64,000 nucleotides of DNA, taken from the NCBI RefSeq assembly GCF_023499255.1, contig NZ_CP092183.1:1557501-1621500 (forward strand). The letters run 5' to 3'. Made by a program: the position numbers and the translations under genes. Origin of the DNA: Couchioplanes caeruleus. GTDB lineage: Bacteria > Actinomycetota > Actinomycetes > Mycobacteriales > Micromonosporaceae. Each line of letters opens with the position of its first letter. The first letter of the stretch is position 1. Below the pieces are notes generated by a model, which saw only the letters and a program-made list of their open reading frames with translations, did not search any database and had not been told where the DNA came from. Positions 57,268 through 64,000 of the stretch are shown here, one piece after another.

Positions 57268-57424
57268 GGACCCGTCGCTCAGGCGCGGTGGCTGCGAGGG
57301 TTGAACAGCGGGCTTTCTGGGCGGTTGCGGCGCTGCTCCGGGCAGTCGGGGCCGCCCGGGTGGTCGGCAGGTTGGGATCGGTTGCGCTCCGGGGCGGCGC
57401 TTCGGCCGGTCGGCGCAGGCATCC

Positions 57425-57536
57425 GGCGTATGTGCGCCCAGCGCACGCAGCCGGCGTATGCGCGCCCAGCGCACGCAGCCGGCGTATGCGCGCCCAGCGC
57501 ACGCAGCCGGTGTATGCACGCCCGGCGCCGCGTAGT
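57425..57536. repeat. 28-bp tandem repeat, four copies
   Basis: Copies of GGCGTATGCGCGCCCAGCGC followed by ACGCAGCC start at 57425, 57453, 57481 and 57509. The step equals that of the array after gatB, although the sequence is different. Confidence 0.9.
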
Positions 57537-58064
57537 CGACGCGTGCGTCCAGCGCGCGCAGTCCGCGTCTGCGTTCAACGCGCGCGCATGCGGCCGGTGC
57601 ACGTAGCCATTGGTTCGGTTCAGCGGACGCAGTTGGCGCGGGCGGCTGGCGCACACATCCGGCGGTTCCGTTCGGCGCGCGGCTGGCGCGCGTATCCCGG
57701 TGGTTCCGTTCGGCGCTCCTGGCCGGCGCGTGTGTGGCGCACGTTGCCGGCGGTTGGGTCCGGTGCGTGCGGCTGGCGCGCGTATTTGGTGGTGGCGTTC
57801 GGCGGTCGTGGCCGGTGCGCGTGTGTGGCGCATGTTGCCGGTGGTTGGGTCCGGTGCGTGCGGCTGGCGCGCGTATTTGGTGGTGGCATTCGGCGCACGC
57901 GGCCGGTGCCGCGCGACCGGCACCCGTTGCCGACGGTCTCGGTCGGCGCGTGCGTTCGGCGCACGTGGCCGGCGCCCGGGTCCAGTCCAGGCGGCCGGCG
58001 CACGTGGTCGGCGTACGTGGTTCGCGCTTTGTGGTCGCCGGCGGCTCGAGTCCGGTGCCCGCGG

Positions 58065-59186
58065 TCAGCCGGCCGTGGGGGTGCCGGTCGGTGGCGCGCT
58101 CGATGTGGGGAGCGGCGGCGGGGCGTTCATCGTGCGGATGTGTTCGGTCGGTGCCTGCTGGGCGGCCGCGTGCGGTGGGCCGTAGTGCGGAACCTGAGGC
58201 GCCTCCGCCGGCGGTGCCGAGGCGGGTGCGCCGACGAACGGAACTGGCGGTGCCGAGGCGGGTGCGGCGGTGAACGGAACTGGCGGTGCGGAGGCGGGCG
58301 CGGCGACGAAGGGAACCGGCGGGGCTGAGGCGGGCGCCGCTGTGGGGAGAGGCGGTGCCGAGGCGGGTGCGGCGGTGGGGACAGGCGGTGCCGAGGCGGC
58401 GTCCGGGCCGGGCCACACCGGGCCGGGACCCGGTTGCGGCATGCCCTGGTAGTCGAACGGGTGCGGTGACGTCCATCCCTGGCCCTGGCCCTGGTGCGGC
58501 TGCGGCTGGTACGCCGTCTGCTGTGGCGGGTACGACGGAACCGGCTGCTGCTGGTACTGCCCAGGACCCGGTCCCGGCCACGGCTGCTGCTGGTGCGGCC
58601 ATGCCTGTTGCTGCGGCGCCGGGTACGGCGTCCACGGCTGACCCCACGGCTGCTGCGGAGCGACCGGAGGAGTGTCCGATGTGGCTAGTTCCTGCAGCCA
58701 CTCCCGTTCGCCCTTGGCCCAGACGCGTCGCGCCGCGAGGTAGAGGGGGCCGTGGCCTGCCAGGGGTGGCAATGTGATGCCGAGGCCGATGGCGAGCGCC
58801 ACCACGCCAACCCGTACGCCCTCGGGGTCCGTGCCGCTCATGACGCCCTGGATGAGGCAGATGAGGCCCGCCAGCATGGTCAGGCCGCCGACGACCGTGG
58901 ACGCGATCGAGTTGCCGTTGCGCACGAAGGACCACGCGGACGTGGCGACCAGGACGGCGCTCGCGGCGATGACGACCGTTCCGAGACCTTCGGCCGCCGC
59001 CTCGCCGACCGTGTCCCGGTACAGGCCCGAGGTGGTGAGGGTGGCGACGGCGCCGATCAGGAGAAGGACGGTCAGCAGGCCGAGGAAGCCCACGGCCACG
59101 GCCACGCCGAAGGGGACGCGCCGGGGCGGCTCCGGCGCCACCGGCGCGTGGTCTTCGTCGTGCTCTTCTTCGGGTGGCGTCGTCAT
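58065..59186 (-). CDS. Membrane protein with Pro/Gln-rich C-terminal tail
   Basis: A 373-residue protein: an acidic N-terminus, four predicted membrane helices (about 28-52, 65-85, 95-118, 125-150), then a cytoplasmic stretch with ARRVWAKGEREWLQELAT and a long low-complexity tail (about 180-373), first Gln/Pro-rich and then repeats of APASAPPVP type. I know no function. The tail repeats arise from an in-frame DNA repeat of about 45 bp (58190-58390). ATG 59186 is the start; it is divergent from serA across a repeat-rich gap. Confidence 0.75.
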   Translation of the reverse strand: MTTPPEEEHDEDHAPVAPEPPRRVPFGVAVAVGFLGLLTVLLLIGAVATLTTSGLYRDTVGEAAAEGLGTVVIAASAVLVATSAWSFVRNGNSIASTVVGGLTMLAGLICLIQGVMSGTDPEGVRVGVVALAIGLGITLPPLAGHGPLYLAARRVWAKGEREWLQELATSDTPPVAPQQPWGQPWTPYPAPQQQAWPHQQQPWPGPGPGQYQQQPVPSYPPQQTAYQPQPHQGQGQGWTSPHPFDYQGMPQPGPGPVWPGPDAASAPPVPTAAPASAPPLPTAAPASAPPVPFVAAPASAPPVPFTAAPASAPPVPFVGAPASAPPAEAPQVPHYGPPHAAAQQAPTEHIRTMNAPPPLPTSSAPPTGTPTAG

Positions 59187-59586
59187 GCTGCGCAGGCTAT
59201 CGGTCCGAGCCCGGGCCGTGCTTGCCCGGCTCGGCGGCCTGTGGACAACCGCGTTCCCCAGGCACCGGCCCGGTCCGTGGACAACCGCGTTCCCGCCCGC
59301 CGGCCTGTGGACGACCATGCGCCCGGCCGCCGGCCTGTGGACGACCATGCGCCCGGCCGCCGGCCTGTGGACGACCACGTGCCCAGATGCCGGCCGGTGG
59401 ACACCAGGCGCCCAGGGCTGCCGGACGACCGGGAGCCCCGGGACGCCGGCGATGTGGAAGCCATTGCGGTGGCGCGCGCCGTGCGGCAGGGTTTCCGCTG
59501 TGTGACGGCGAACACGACGGAGAGACATTATGGGCCGGTCTCCCGCCTGCCTAGGATCACGCCAAGGGCCTGCGAGATGGAGACAC
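59187..59586. other. Divergent gap with a 30-bp repeat and the serA promoter region
   Basis: The 400-bp gap has no gene. Its first half is the repeat array at 59236-59421 described separately. The serA ribosome site GGAGA lies at about 59579. A clear promoter was not recognised. Confidence 0.55.
59236..59421. repeat. 30-bp repeat array carrying DnaA-box-like 9-mers
   Basis: GGCCTGTGGACGACCATGCG followed by CCCGGCCGCC recurs at 59302, 59332 and 59362, with variants at 59236, 59272 and 59392. Each unit holds a 9-mer related to TGTGGACAA, the reverse complement of the DnaA box TTGTCCACA: exact at 59240-59248, one mismatch at 59276, 59306, 59336 and 59366, and more at 59396. All have the same orientation. 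Confidence 0.75.
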
Positions 59587-61188
59587 ATGACTCCTGTCGT
59601 ACTGATCGCCGAGGAACTCGCCCCCGCCGCGCTGGACGTGCTGGCCTGCGACTTCGAGGTACACCACGTCGACGGCACCGACCGCGCGGCCCTGCTCGCC
59701 GAGCTGGCCGACGCGGACGCGGTCATCGTGCGCAGCGCGACGCGCATCGATGCCGAGGCGGTGGCCGCGGCGCCCCGGTTGAAGGTCGTCGCCCGTGCCG
59801 GTGTCGGTCTGGACAATGTGGACGTGGCGGCGGCGACCGCGCGCGGCGTCATGGTGGTCAACGCGCCCACCTCGAACATCGTCTCGGCCGCCGAGCAGGC
59901 CATCGCGCTGCTGCTGGCGGTCGCGCGCAACACCGCGAGCGCCAGTGCGGCCCTCAAGCGCGGCGAGTGGAAGCGGGCCGGTTACACCGGCGTGGAGCTG
60001 CAGGGCAAGACGGTCGGGGTGGTCGGGCTGGGTCGCATCGGCGTGCTTTTCGCGCAACGCATGGCGGCCTTCGGTACGCGGCTCATCGCCTACGACCCGT
60101 ACGTGCAGCCGGCCCGCGCGGCGCACCTGGGCGTACGCCTCGTGGGGCTCGACGAACTGCTGCGGGAGAGCGACTTCATCTCGGTGCACTTGCCGCGTAC
60201 CCCCGAGACTTTGAACTTGATCGGTGAGAAGGAGCTGGCGACCGTCAAGCCGGGCGTACGCATCGTCAATGCCGCCCGTGGCGGCCTCATCGACGAGCGC
60301 GCGCTCGCCGACGCGCTGGCGGACGGCCGGGTCGCGGGCGCGGGGCTGGACGTGTTCGTGACCGAGCCGACGACGTCGTCACCGCTGTTCGCGTTCGACA
60401 ACGTCGTGGTCACGCCGCACCTGGGCGCGTCGACGGTCGAGGCTCAGGACAAGGCCGGCCTGGCCGTGGCGCGCAGCGTCAAGCTGGCGTTGCAGGGCGA
60501 GTTCGTGCCGGACGCGGTGAATGTGCAGGCCGGCGGCGTCGTCGACGAGGACGTGCGGCCGCTGCTCGGGCTGGCGGAACGGCTCGGCAAGGTTTTCACC
60601 GCGGTGGCGGGCGGCATCGCGGCGAGCGTCACGGTGGAGGTGCTCGGCGAGATCGTGTCGCACGACGTCACCGTGCTCAAACTGGCCGCCACCAAGGGGC
60701 TCTTCACCTCGGTCGTGGAGGAGCAGGTCACCTACGTCAACGCCCCGCAGCTCGCCGCGGACCGCGGCGTGGAGGTCGAGCTGGTCGTCGACCGCGAGGT
60801 CTCGGACCATCACAACCTCGTGACCGTACGCGGTGAGCTTCCCGACGGGCGCACAGTGAGTGTCGCCGGCTCGGTGACCACGACAGGTAGCCGGGAGTCC
60901 CGCAAGCTGACCCGCGTGGACGAGTTCGACCTGGAGCTCGACGCGGGGGGTGTGCTGCTCTTCTTCCGGTACGCGGACCGGCCGGGCGTGGTGGGTGCCC
61001 TGGGCTCGGTGCTCGGCGAGGCCGGCGTCAACATCGCGGCGATGCAGGTGGCCCGCCGGGAGGCCGGTGGCGAGGCCCTGATGGCGCTGACCGTGGACTC
61101 GTCGGTCGATGCCGAGTTGCTGTCCACGGTGGCCGAGGCGATCGGCTCGTCGCGCGGCAGCATCGTGGACCTGCGCGACGAGGACTGA
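59587..61188 (+). CDS. serA: D-3-phosphoglycerate dehydrogenase
   Basis: A 533-residue type I enzyme with substrate- and NAD-binding domains (VGLGRIG at about 146-152, catalytic Arg in NAARGGLIDE, Glu in FVTEPTTSSPL and His in TPHLGAST), an intervening domain (about 320-455) and a C-terminal ACT domain (RYADRPGVVGALGSVLGEAG) that binds serine for feedback control. It starts serine synthesis from 3-phosphoglycerate. Close to leuB and ilvE, as in mycobacteria (serA1-leuB). ATG 59587 has GGAGACAC upstream. Confidence 0.97.
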   Translation: MTPVVLIAEELAPAALDVLACDFEVHHVDGTDRAALLAELADADAVIVRSATRIDAEAVAAAPRLKVVARAGVGLDNVDVAAATARGVMVVNAPTSNIVSAAEQAIALLLAVARNTASASAALKRGEWKRAGYTGVELQGKTVGVVGLGRIGVLFAQRMAAFGTRLIAYDPYVQPARAAHLGVRLVGLDELLRESDFISVHLPRTPETLNLIGEKELATVKPGVRIVNAARGGLIDERALADALADGRVAGAGLDVFVTEPTTSSPLFAFDNVVVTPHLGASTVEAQDKAGLAVARSVKLALQGEFVPDAVNVQAGGVVDEDVRPLLGLAERLGKVFTAVAGGIAASVTVEVLGEIVSHDVTVLKLAATKGLFTSVVEEQVTYVNAPQLAADRGVEVELVVDREVSDHHNLVTVRGELPDGRTVSVAGSVTTTGSRESRKLTRVDEFDLELDAGGVLLFFRYADRPGVVGALGSVLGEAGVNIAAMQVARREAGGEALMALTVDSSVDAELLSTVAEAIGSSRGSIVDLRDED

Positions 61189-61201
61189 GCGACCCGCCGG
61201 C

Positions 61202-61564
61202 TCAGCGGGCCTTGACCGGCGGCGGATAGACGGTGCCGTCCTGCAGGTCCAGCAGGTCGAGGTTGAGCTCGCCGGCGAGGCGTTCGATGGTCTCCAGCAC
61301 CTCGTCGGCGCAGTTCTCGTCCAGCCGCATCTTGATGTGGTCGGCGGCGGCGTGCAGCGGCGCGCTCGCCCACGGCGAACCGTCCAACGTCGCGCGCGGG
61401 CCCCGATCCGGGTAGGTGCTGGTCAGAGCGTCATAGAAGGCGACGACGCGGGGGTCGGCGGGGCGGTGCGGGTGCTCGCCGCGTGCACACCGCTCGTTGG
61501 CGGCACGCACGTCGTCCGGCATGTCCGCGTTGTCCATGGCCCACACCACGAGGTCGAAACTCAC
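61202..61564 (-). CDS. Small conserved actinobacterial protein of unknown function
   Basis: A 120-residue soluble protein starting at GTG 61564: SFDLVVWAMDNADMPDDVRA, then CARGEHPHRPADPRVVAFYD and a C-terminal ETIERLAGELNLDLLDLQDG. I recognise the pattern from many actinobacterial genomes but know no function or named domain. No membrane helix or signal is present. It is convergent with serA (13-bp gap). Confidence 0.75.
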   Translation of the reverse strand: MSFDLVVWAMDNADMPDDVRAANERCARGEHPHRPADPRVVAFYDALTSTYPDRGPRATLDGSPWASAPLHAAADHIKMRLDENCADEVLETIERLAGELNLDLLDLQDGTVYPPPVKAR

Positions 61565-61940
61565 CGGCGCATGGTGCCATACCGGTGGCCGTTCGATCCC
61601 ATTGTCGCGCCGACACGCGGGGGATGCGTCTTGCGCGACATTAGTCCGCATCGCTAGCGTTGGTCCTTGCCGCGCGGGCGTTGCGGGCGTGTCTTCGGGT
61701 GACATTTCCGCAGCCGTTCCGCGCGGTTGTGCACCCCCGGCGGGCGCGAGCCAGCGTTTTCGTCGTGACAGCCCCCGCGATCGTTGCCGCGATCCGCGGG
61801 GGTTGTTCGCGTCCGGGGCCAGGTCACGCCTCCTTTCCACCGCCACCTGAACGATGACTAACCACACTTTGAGACCGCCGTACCGGAGATCGGGACGGCC
61901 CGCTACGCTCGACCGGGTCGGACCGAGTGAGGGAGTGGAC
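61565..61940 (+). other. Divergent gap with possible leuB leader
   Basis: The 376-bp gap has no supported gene. It contains a terminator-like hairpin (61772-61802) and, closer to leuB, a -10-like TACGCT at about 61903-61908. No leader peptide rich in leucine codons was found before the hairpin. Confidence 0.5.
61772..61802 (+). terminator. Hairpin upstream of leuB
   Basis: CCCCCGCGATC pairs with GATCCGCGGGGG (one bulge) around an 8-base loop and is followed by TTGTT. It lies 138 bp before leuB and could be an attenuator or the end of an unrecognised short transcript. Confidence 0.5.
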
Positions 61941-62978
61941 GTGACGGTGGCGCGGATCGCGGTGGTGGCCGGTGACGGCATCGGGACCGAGGTGACCGCG
62001 CAGGCCCGCAAGGTGATCGAGGCCGTGCTCCCCGGCGCCGACTACAACGAGTACGACCTGGGTGCGCGCCTCTACAACCGGACCGGCGAAGTCCTCCCGC
62101 AGTCCGTGCAGGAGGAGCTGGCCGGCCACGACGCGATCCTGCTCGGCGCGATCGGCGACCCCAGTGTCCCGCCGGGTGTGCTGGAGCGCGGCCTGCTGCT
62201 CAAGCTCCGCTTCGACTTCGACCAGTACGTGAACCTGCGCCCGTCCCGGCTCTGGCCCGGCACGGTGAGCCCGCTCGCCGGCCTCAAGCCCGGCGAGATC
62301 GACATGGTCGTGGTCCGCGAGGGCACCGAGGGCCTGTACGTCGGCGCCGGCGGCGTCCTGCACCGGGACACCCCCGCCGAGATCGCCACCGAGGAGAGCC
62401 TGAACACCCGGTACGGCGTCGAGCGGGTCGTCCGGGACGCGTTCGCGCGGGCGCAGCGTCGCGAGCGGCGGCATCTCACGCTGGTGCACAAGACCAACGT
62501 GCTCACCCACGCCGGTGGCCTCTGGGCGCGTACGTTCAAGGCCGTCGCCGCGGAGTTCCCCGAGGTCACGACCGAATACCAGCACGTCGACGCGGCGAGC
62601 ATGTTCATGGTGAGCAACCCGCAGCGCTACGACGTCATCGTCACCGACAACCTGTTCGGCGACATCATCACCGACATCGCCGCTGCCGTCACCGGCGGCA
62701 TCGGCATGGCCGCCAGCGGCTCCGTGAACCCGGAGCGCAAGTACCCGTCGACGTTCGAGCCGGTGCACGGATCCGCGCCCGACATCGCCGGCCAGGGCAT
62801 CGCCGACCCGGCTGCCGCGATCCTCTCCGCCGCCCTGCTGCTGGAGCACCTCGGTCACCCCGAGGAGGCCCGGCGAGTATCCGAGGCGGTCGCGGCCGAG
62901 GTCGCCTCCCGCGTGCCGGGGGCGCCGCTGCGTACCGCCGAGGTCGGGGACCGGGTCGCCGCCACCGCGGCCGCCTGA
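61941..62978 (+). CDS. leuB: 3-isopropylmalate dehydrogenase
   Basis: A 345-residue enzyme of the isocitrate/isopropylmalate dehydrogenase family: [11 protein letters not shown] at the N-terminus, the substrate-loop [30 protein letters not shown], the metal-binding [11 protein letters not shown] and the NAD-binding [14 protein letters not shown]. It performs the third step of leucine synthesis. GTG 61941 follows GAGGGAG; an in-frame upstream GTG at 61935 overlaps the ribosome site. Confidence 0.96.
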   Translation: MTVARIAVVAGDGIGTEVTAQARKVIEAVLPGADYNEYDLGARLYNRTGEVLPQSVQEELAGHDAILLGAIGDPSVPPGVLERGLLLKLRFDFDQYVNLRPSRLWPGTVSPLAGLKPGEIDMVVVREGTEGLYVGAGGVLHRDTPAEIATEESLNTRYGVERVVRDAFARAQRRERRHLTLVHKTNVLTHAGGLWARTFKAVAAEFPEVTTEYQHVDAASMFMVSNPQRYDVIVTDNLFGDIITDIAAAVTGGIGMAASGSVNPERKYPSTFEPVHGSAPDIAGQGIADPAAAILSAALLLEHLGHPEEARRVSEAVAAEVASRVPGAPLRTAEVGDRVAATAAA

Positions 62979-63392
62979 TCCCACCCCGCCGCCGATCATC
63001 GGCGACGACTGCCGCCGAGCGGGCCTCAAGCCGACCGGCGTCCTGAAGCCGGCCGCCGCCGACCGGGATGAAGCCCACCGGCGTGAAGCCGACCGGCATG
63101 AAGCTGACTGGCATAAGCCGACCGGCAGAACAGCCGGCCGGTGGAGAGCCGGCGGCCCCGCTCCGGGCGTGCGAAGGCAAACCCTGTGCCCGCGCGTCTC
63201 CGGCACGGCCGGCACCGCCACCGCAGGTGGAACGCTGCCGCAGGACCTACTGCGCGAACCCCTGCGAACCGGCTTCGCCGCACCCTCGCGCGGTCGGCTT
63301 TGAACGACCGTTCGGGGTAAGTTCATGGAGCACTGCGGGTGCTCCCTCATGCTCAAATCCGTTTCTTCGCGAGAGAAAGCAGGTCAGTTGCC
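62979..63392 (+). other. Gap with 15-bp repeats and a short upstream frame before ilvE
   Basis: No supported gene in 414 bp. AAGCCGACCGGCGT-type units recur with a 14-18-bp step between 63028 and 63130. A 23-codon frame (63325-63396, MEHCGCSLMLKSVSSREKAG and then QLP) ends with a TGA that overlaps the ilvE ATG (ATGA) and might couple translation. Confidence 0.5.
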
Positions 63393-64000
63393 ATGAGTGG
63401 TGGTGACAACCTCGACTTCGAGATCCGTCCGAACCCGGCGCCCGTCAGCGACGCGGACCGCGCGACGTTGCTGGCCAATCCCGGTTTCGGCCGCATCTTC
63501 ACGGACCACATGGTCACCGTGCGGTACGCCGAGGGCAAAGGGTGGTACGAGCCCCGCGTGGAGGCCCGCGCGCCGATCCCGATGGACCCCGCCTCCGCGG
63601 TGCTGCACTACGCGCAGGAGATCTTCGAGGGGCTGAAGGCGTACACGATGCCCGACGGCGGCGTGGCGATGTTCCGTCCCGACGCCAACGCCGCGCGGTT
63701 CGTCCAGTCCGCGCAGCGGATGGCGATGCCGGCGCTGCCCCCGGCGGCGTTCTTGGAGTCGCTGCGGCAGATCATCACGATCGACCGGAACTGGATCCCG
63801 CAGACCGACGAGGGCAGCCTCTACCTGCGCCCGTTCGCGTACGCGAGCGAGGTCTTCCTCGGGGTGCGCCCGTCGATGGAATACCTGTACCTGGTCATCG
63901 CGTCCCCGGTCGGCGCGTACTTCAGCGGTGGCGTCAAGCCGGTGACGGTGTGGGTGACGCCCGACTACACCCGGGCGGCTCCCGGCGGCACGGGCGCGGC
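63393..64000 (+). CDS. ilvE: Branched-chain amino acid aminotransferase, 5' part
   Basis: The first 202 codons of a class IV PLP aminotransferase; the gene runs off the right edge. LHYAQEIFEGLKAYTMPDG (about 71-89), FRPDANAARFVQSAQRM and YLRPFAYASEVFLGVRPS are typical of IlvE. The window ends in GGTGAA, immediately before the place where the PLP-binding lysine is expected. It makes the final transamination to valine, leucine and isoleucine. The start is ATG 63393 with GAGAGAAAGCAGG upstream. Confidence 0.95.
   Translation, partial: MSGGDNLDFEIRPNPAPVSDADRATLLANPGFGRIFTDHMVTVRYAEGKGWYEPRVEARAPIPMDPASAVLHYAQEIFEGLKAYTMPDGGVAMFRPDANAARFVQSAQRMAMPALPPAAFLESLRQIITIDRNWIPQTDEGSLYLRPFAYASEVFLGVRPSMEYLYLVIASPVGAYFSGGVKPVTVWVTPDYTRAAPGGTGA

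Larger units (their letters stand above)
57016..58064. other. Long gene-poor repeat-rich gap between convergent genes
   Basis: About 1 kb between ilvD and the Pro-rich membrane protein with no supported gene. It holds the ilvD terminator, a 41-bp array, a 28-bp array and a 91-bp duplication (GTTGGGTCCGGTGCGTGCGG at 57753 and 57844). Open frames are low-complexity and change register with the repeats. Confidence 0.65.

Noticed and set aside
57288..58328. A plus-strand frame of about 340 codons between ilvD and the membrane protein
   Set aside because: It consists of translated 28-bp and 91-bp repeats, overlaps the tail of the membrane protein on the other strand, and has no conserved feature.
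59240..59421. A chromosomal origin of replication
   Set aside because: No dnaA, dnaN or AT-rich unwinding region is present; the DnaA-like 9-mers are few and may derive from one repeat unit.
63068..63406. A plus-strand frame of 112 codons upstream of ilvE
   Set aside because: Built from the 15-bp repeats and overlapping the ilvE start in another frame; no recognizable protein features.

Overview
The window is a 64 kb stretch of very GC-rich chromosome. Its gene content, frequent GTG starts, leaderless-type promoters and gene order point to a high-GC Gram-positive actinobacterium. The order etfB-etfA, cysteine desulfurase, mnmA, MetE-like protein, ligA, gatC-gatA-gatB, ilvB-ilvN-ilvC, serA, leuB resembles the Mycobacterium tuberculosis Rv3029c-Rv2995c neighbourhood as I recall it. 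The three c-di-GMP (GGDEF/EAL) proteins and the overall protein style suggest Micromonosporaceae, perhaps an Actinoplanes relative; that is inference, because no rRNA or other phylogenetic marker was compared. I see no insertion sequence, prophage, CRISPR array, rRNA or tRNA gene.

Layout. 1-5.2 kb: a divergent GH3 hexosaminidase and ROK regulator, an ABC ATPase, ribokinase, two small membrane proteins and an enoyl-CoA hydratase. 5.3-9.5 kb: a proline-rich secreted or anchored protein, a membrane-anchored Hsp70-like ATPase and an acetolactate-synthase-like TPP enzyme. 9.9-11.4 kb: a PLDc_N-type protein and two DUF202 genes joined by a repeat-built reading frame. 11.6-20.7 kb: electron transfer flavoprotein, sulfur transfer and tRNA thiolation, a MetE-like protein, a VOC protein, a PemK/MazF-like protein and DNA ligase. 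21.2-26.8 kb: a c-di-GMP protein and the GatCAB amidotransferase. 28-37 kb: metallophosphoesterase, sugar-dehydrogenase lipoprotein, hydroxyacid dehydrogenase, PH-like membrane protein, a BNR/ubiquitin-like pair and a second c-di-GMP protein. 37-44 kb: a LacI-controlled ABC sugar importer with a beta-mannosidase. 44-49 kb: a short methionyl-tRNA synthetase, a YCII/ECF-sigma pair and a mannosyl-3-phosphoglycerate synthase. 49-64 kb: a branched-chain amino acid region (ilvC, ilvN, ilvB, ilvD, leuB, ilvE) together with serA and a third c-di-GMP protein.

How the genes work together. IlvBN, IlvC, IlvD, LeuB and IlvE cover most of valine, isoleucine and leucine synthesis; only the leuACD and ilvA steps are not visible. 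The ilvBNC operon is preceded by a nine-residue leader peptide containing Leu-Val-Leu, an antiterminator-like hairpin and a T-tailed terminator, which is a classical attenuator. The metG gene has a similar layout (leaderless mini-ORF with Met codons, strong hairpin, and a segment complementary to the Shine-Dalgarno region), which I propose as an undescribed attenuator. The 37-44 kb cluster is a self-contained beta-mannoside import and hydrolysis unit.

Many intergenic spaces carry degenerate tandem repeats of different periods (8, 15, 18, 28, 30, 41 and 91 bp), often between convergent genes. One 18-bp array keeps an open frame that overlaps the genes on both sides. One 30-bp array repeats DnaA-box-like 9-mers upstream of serA.
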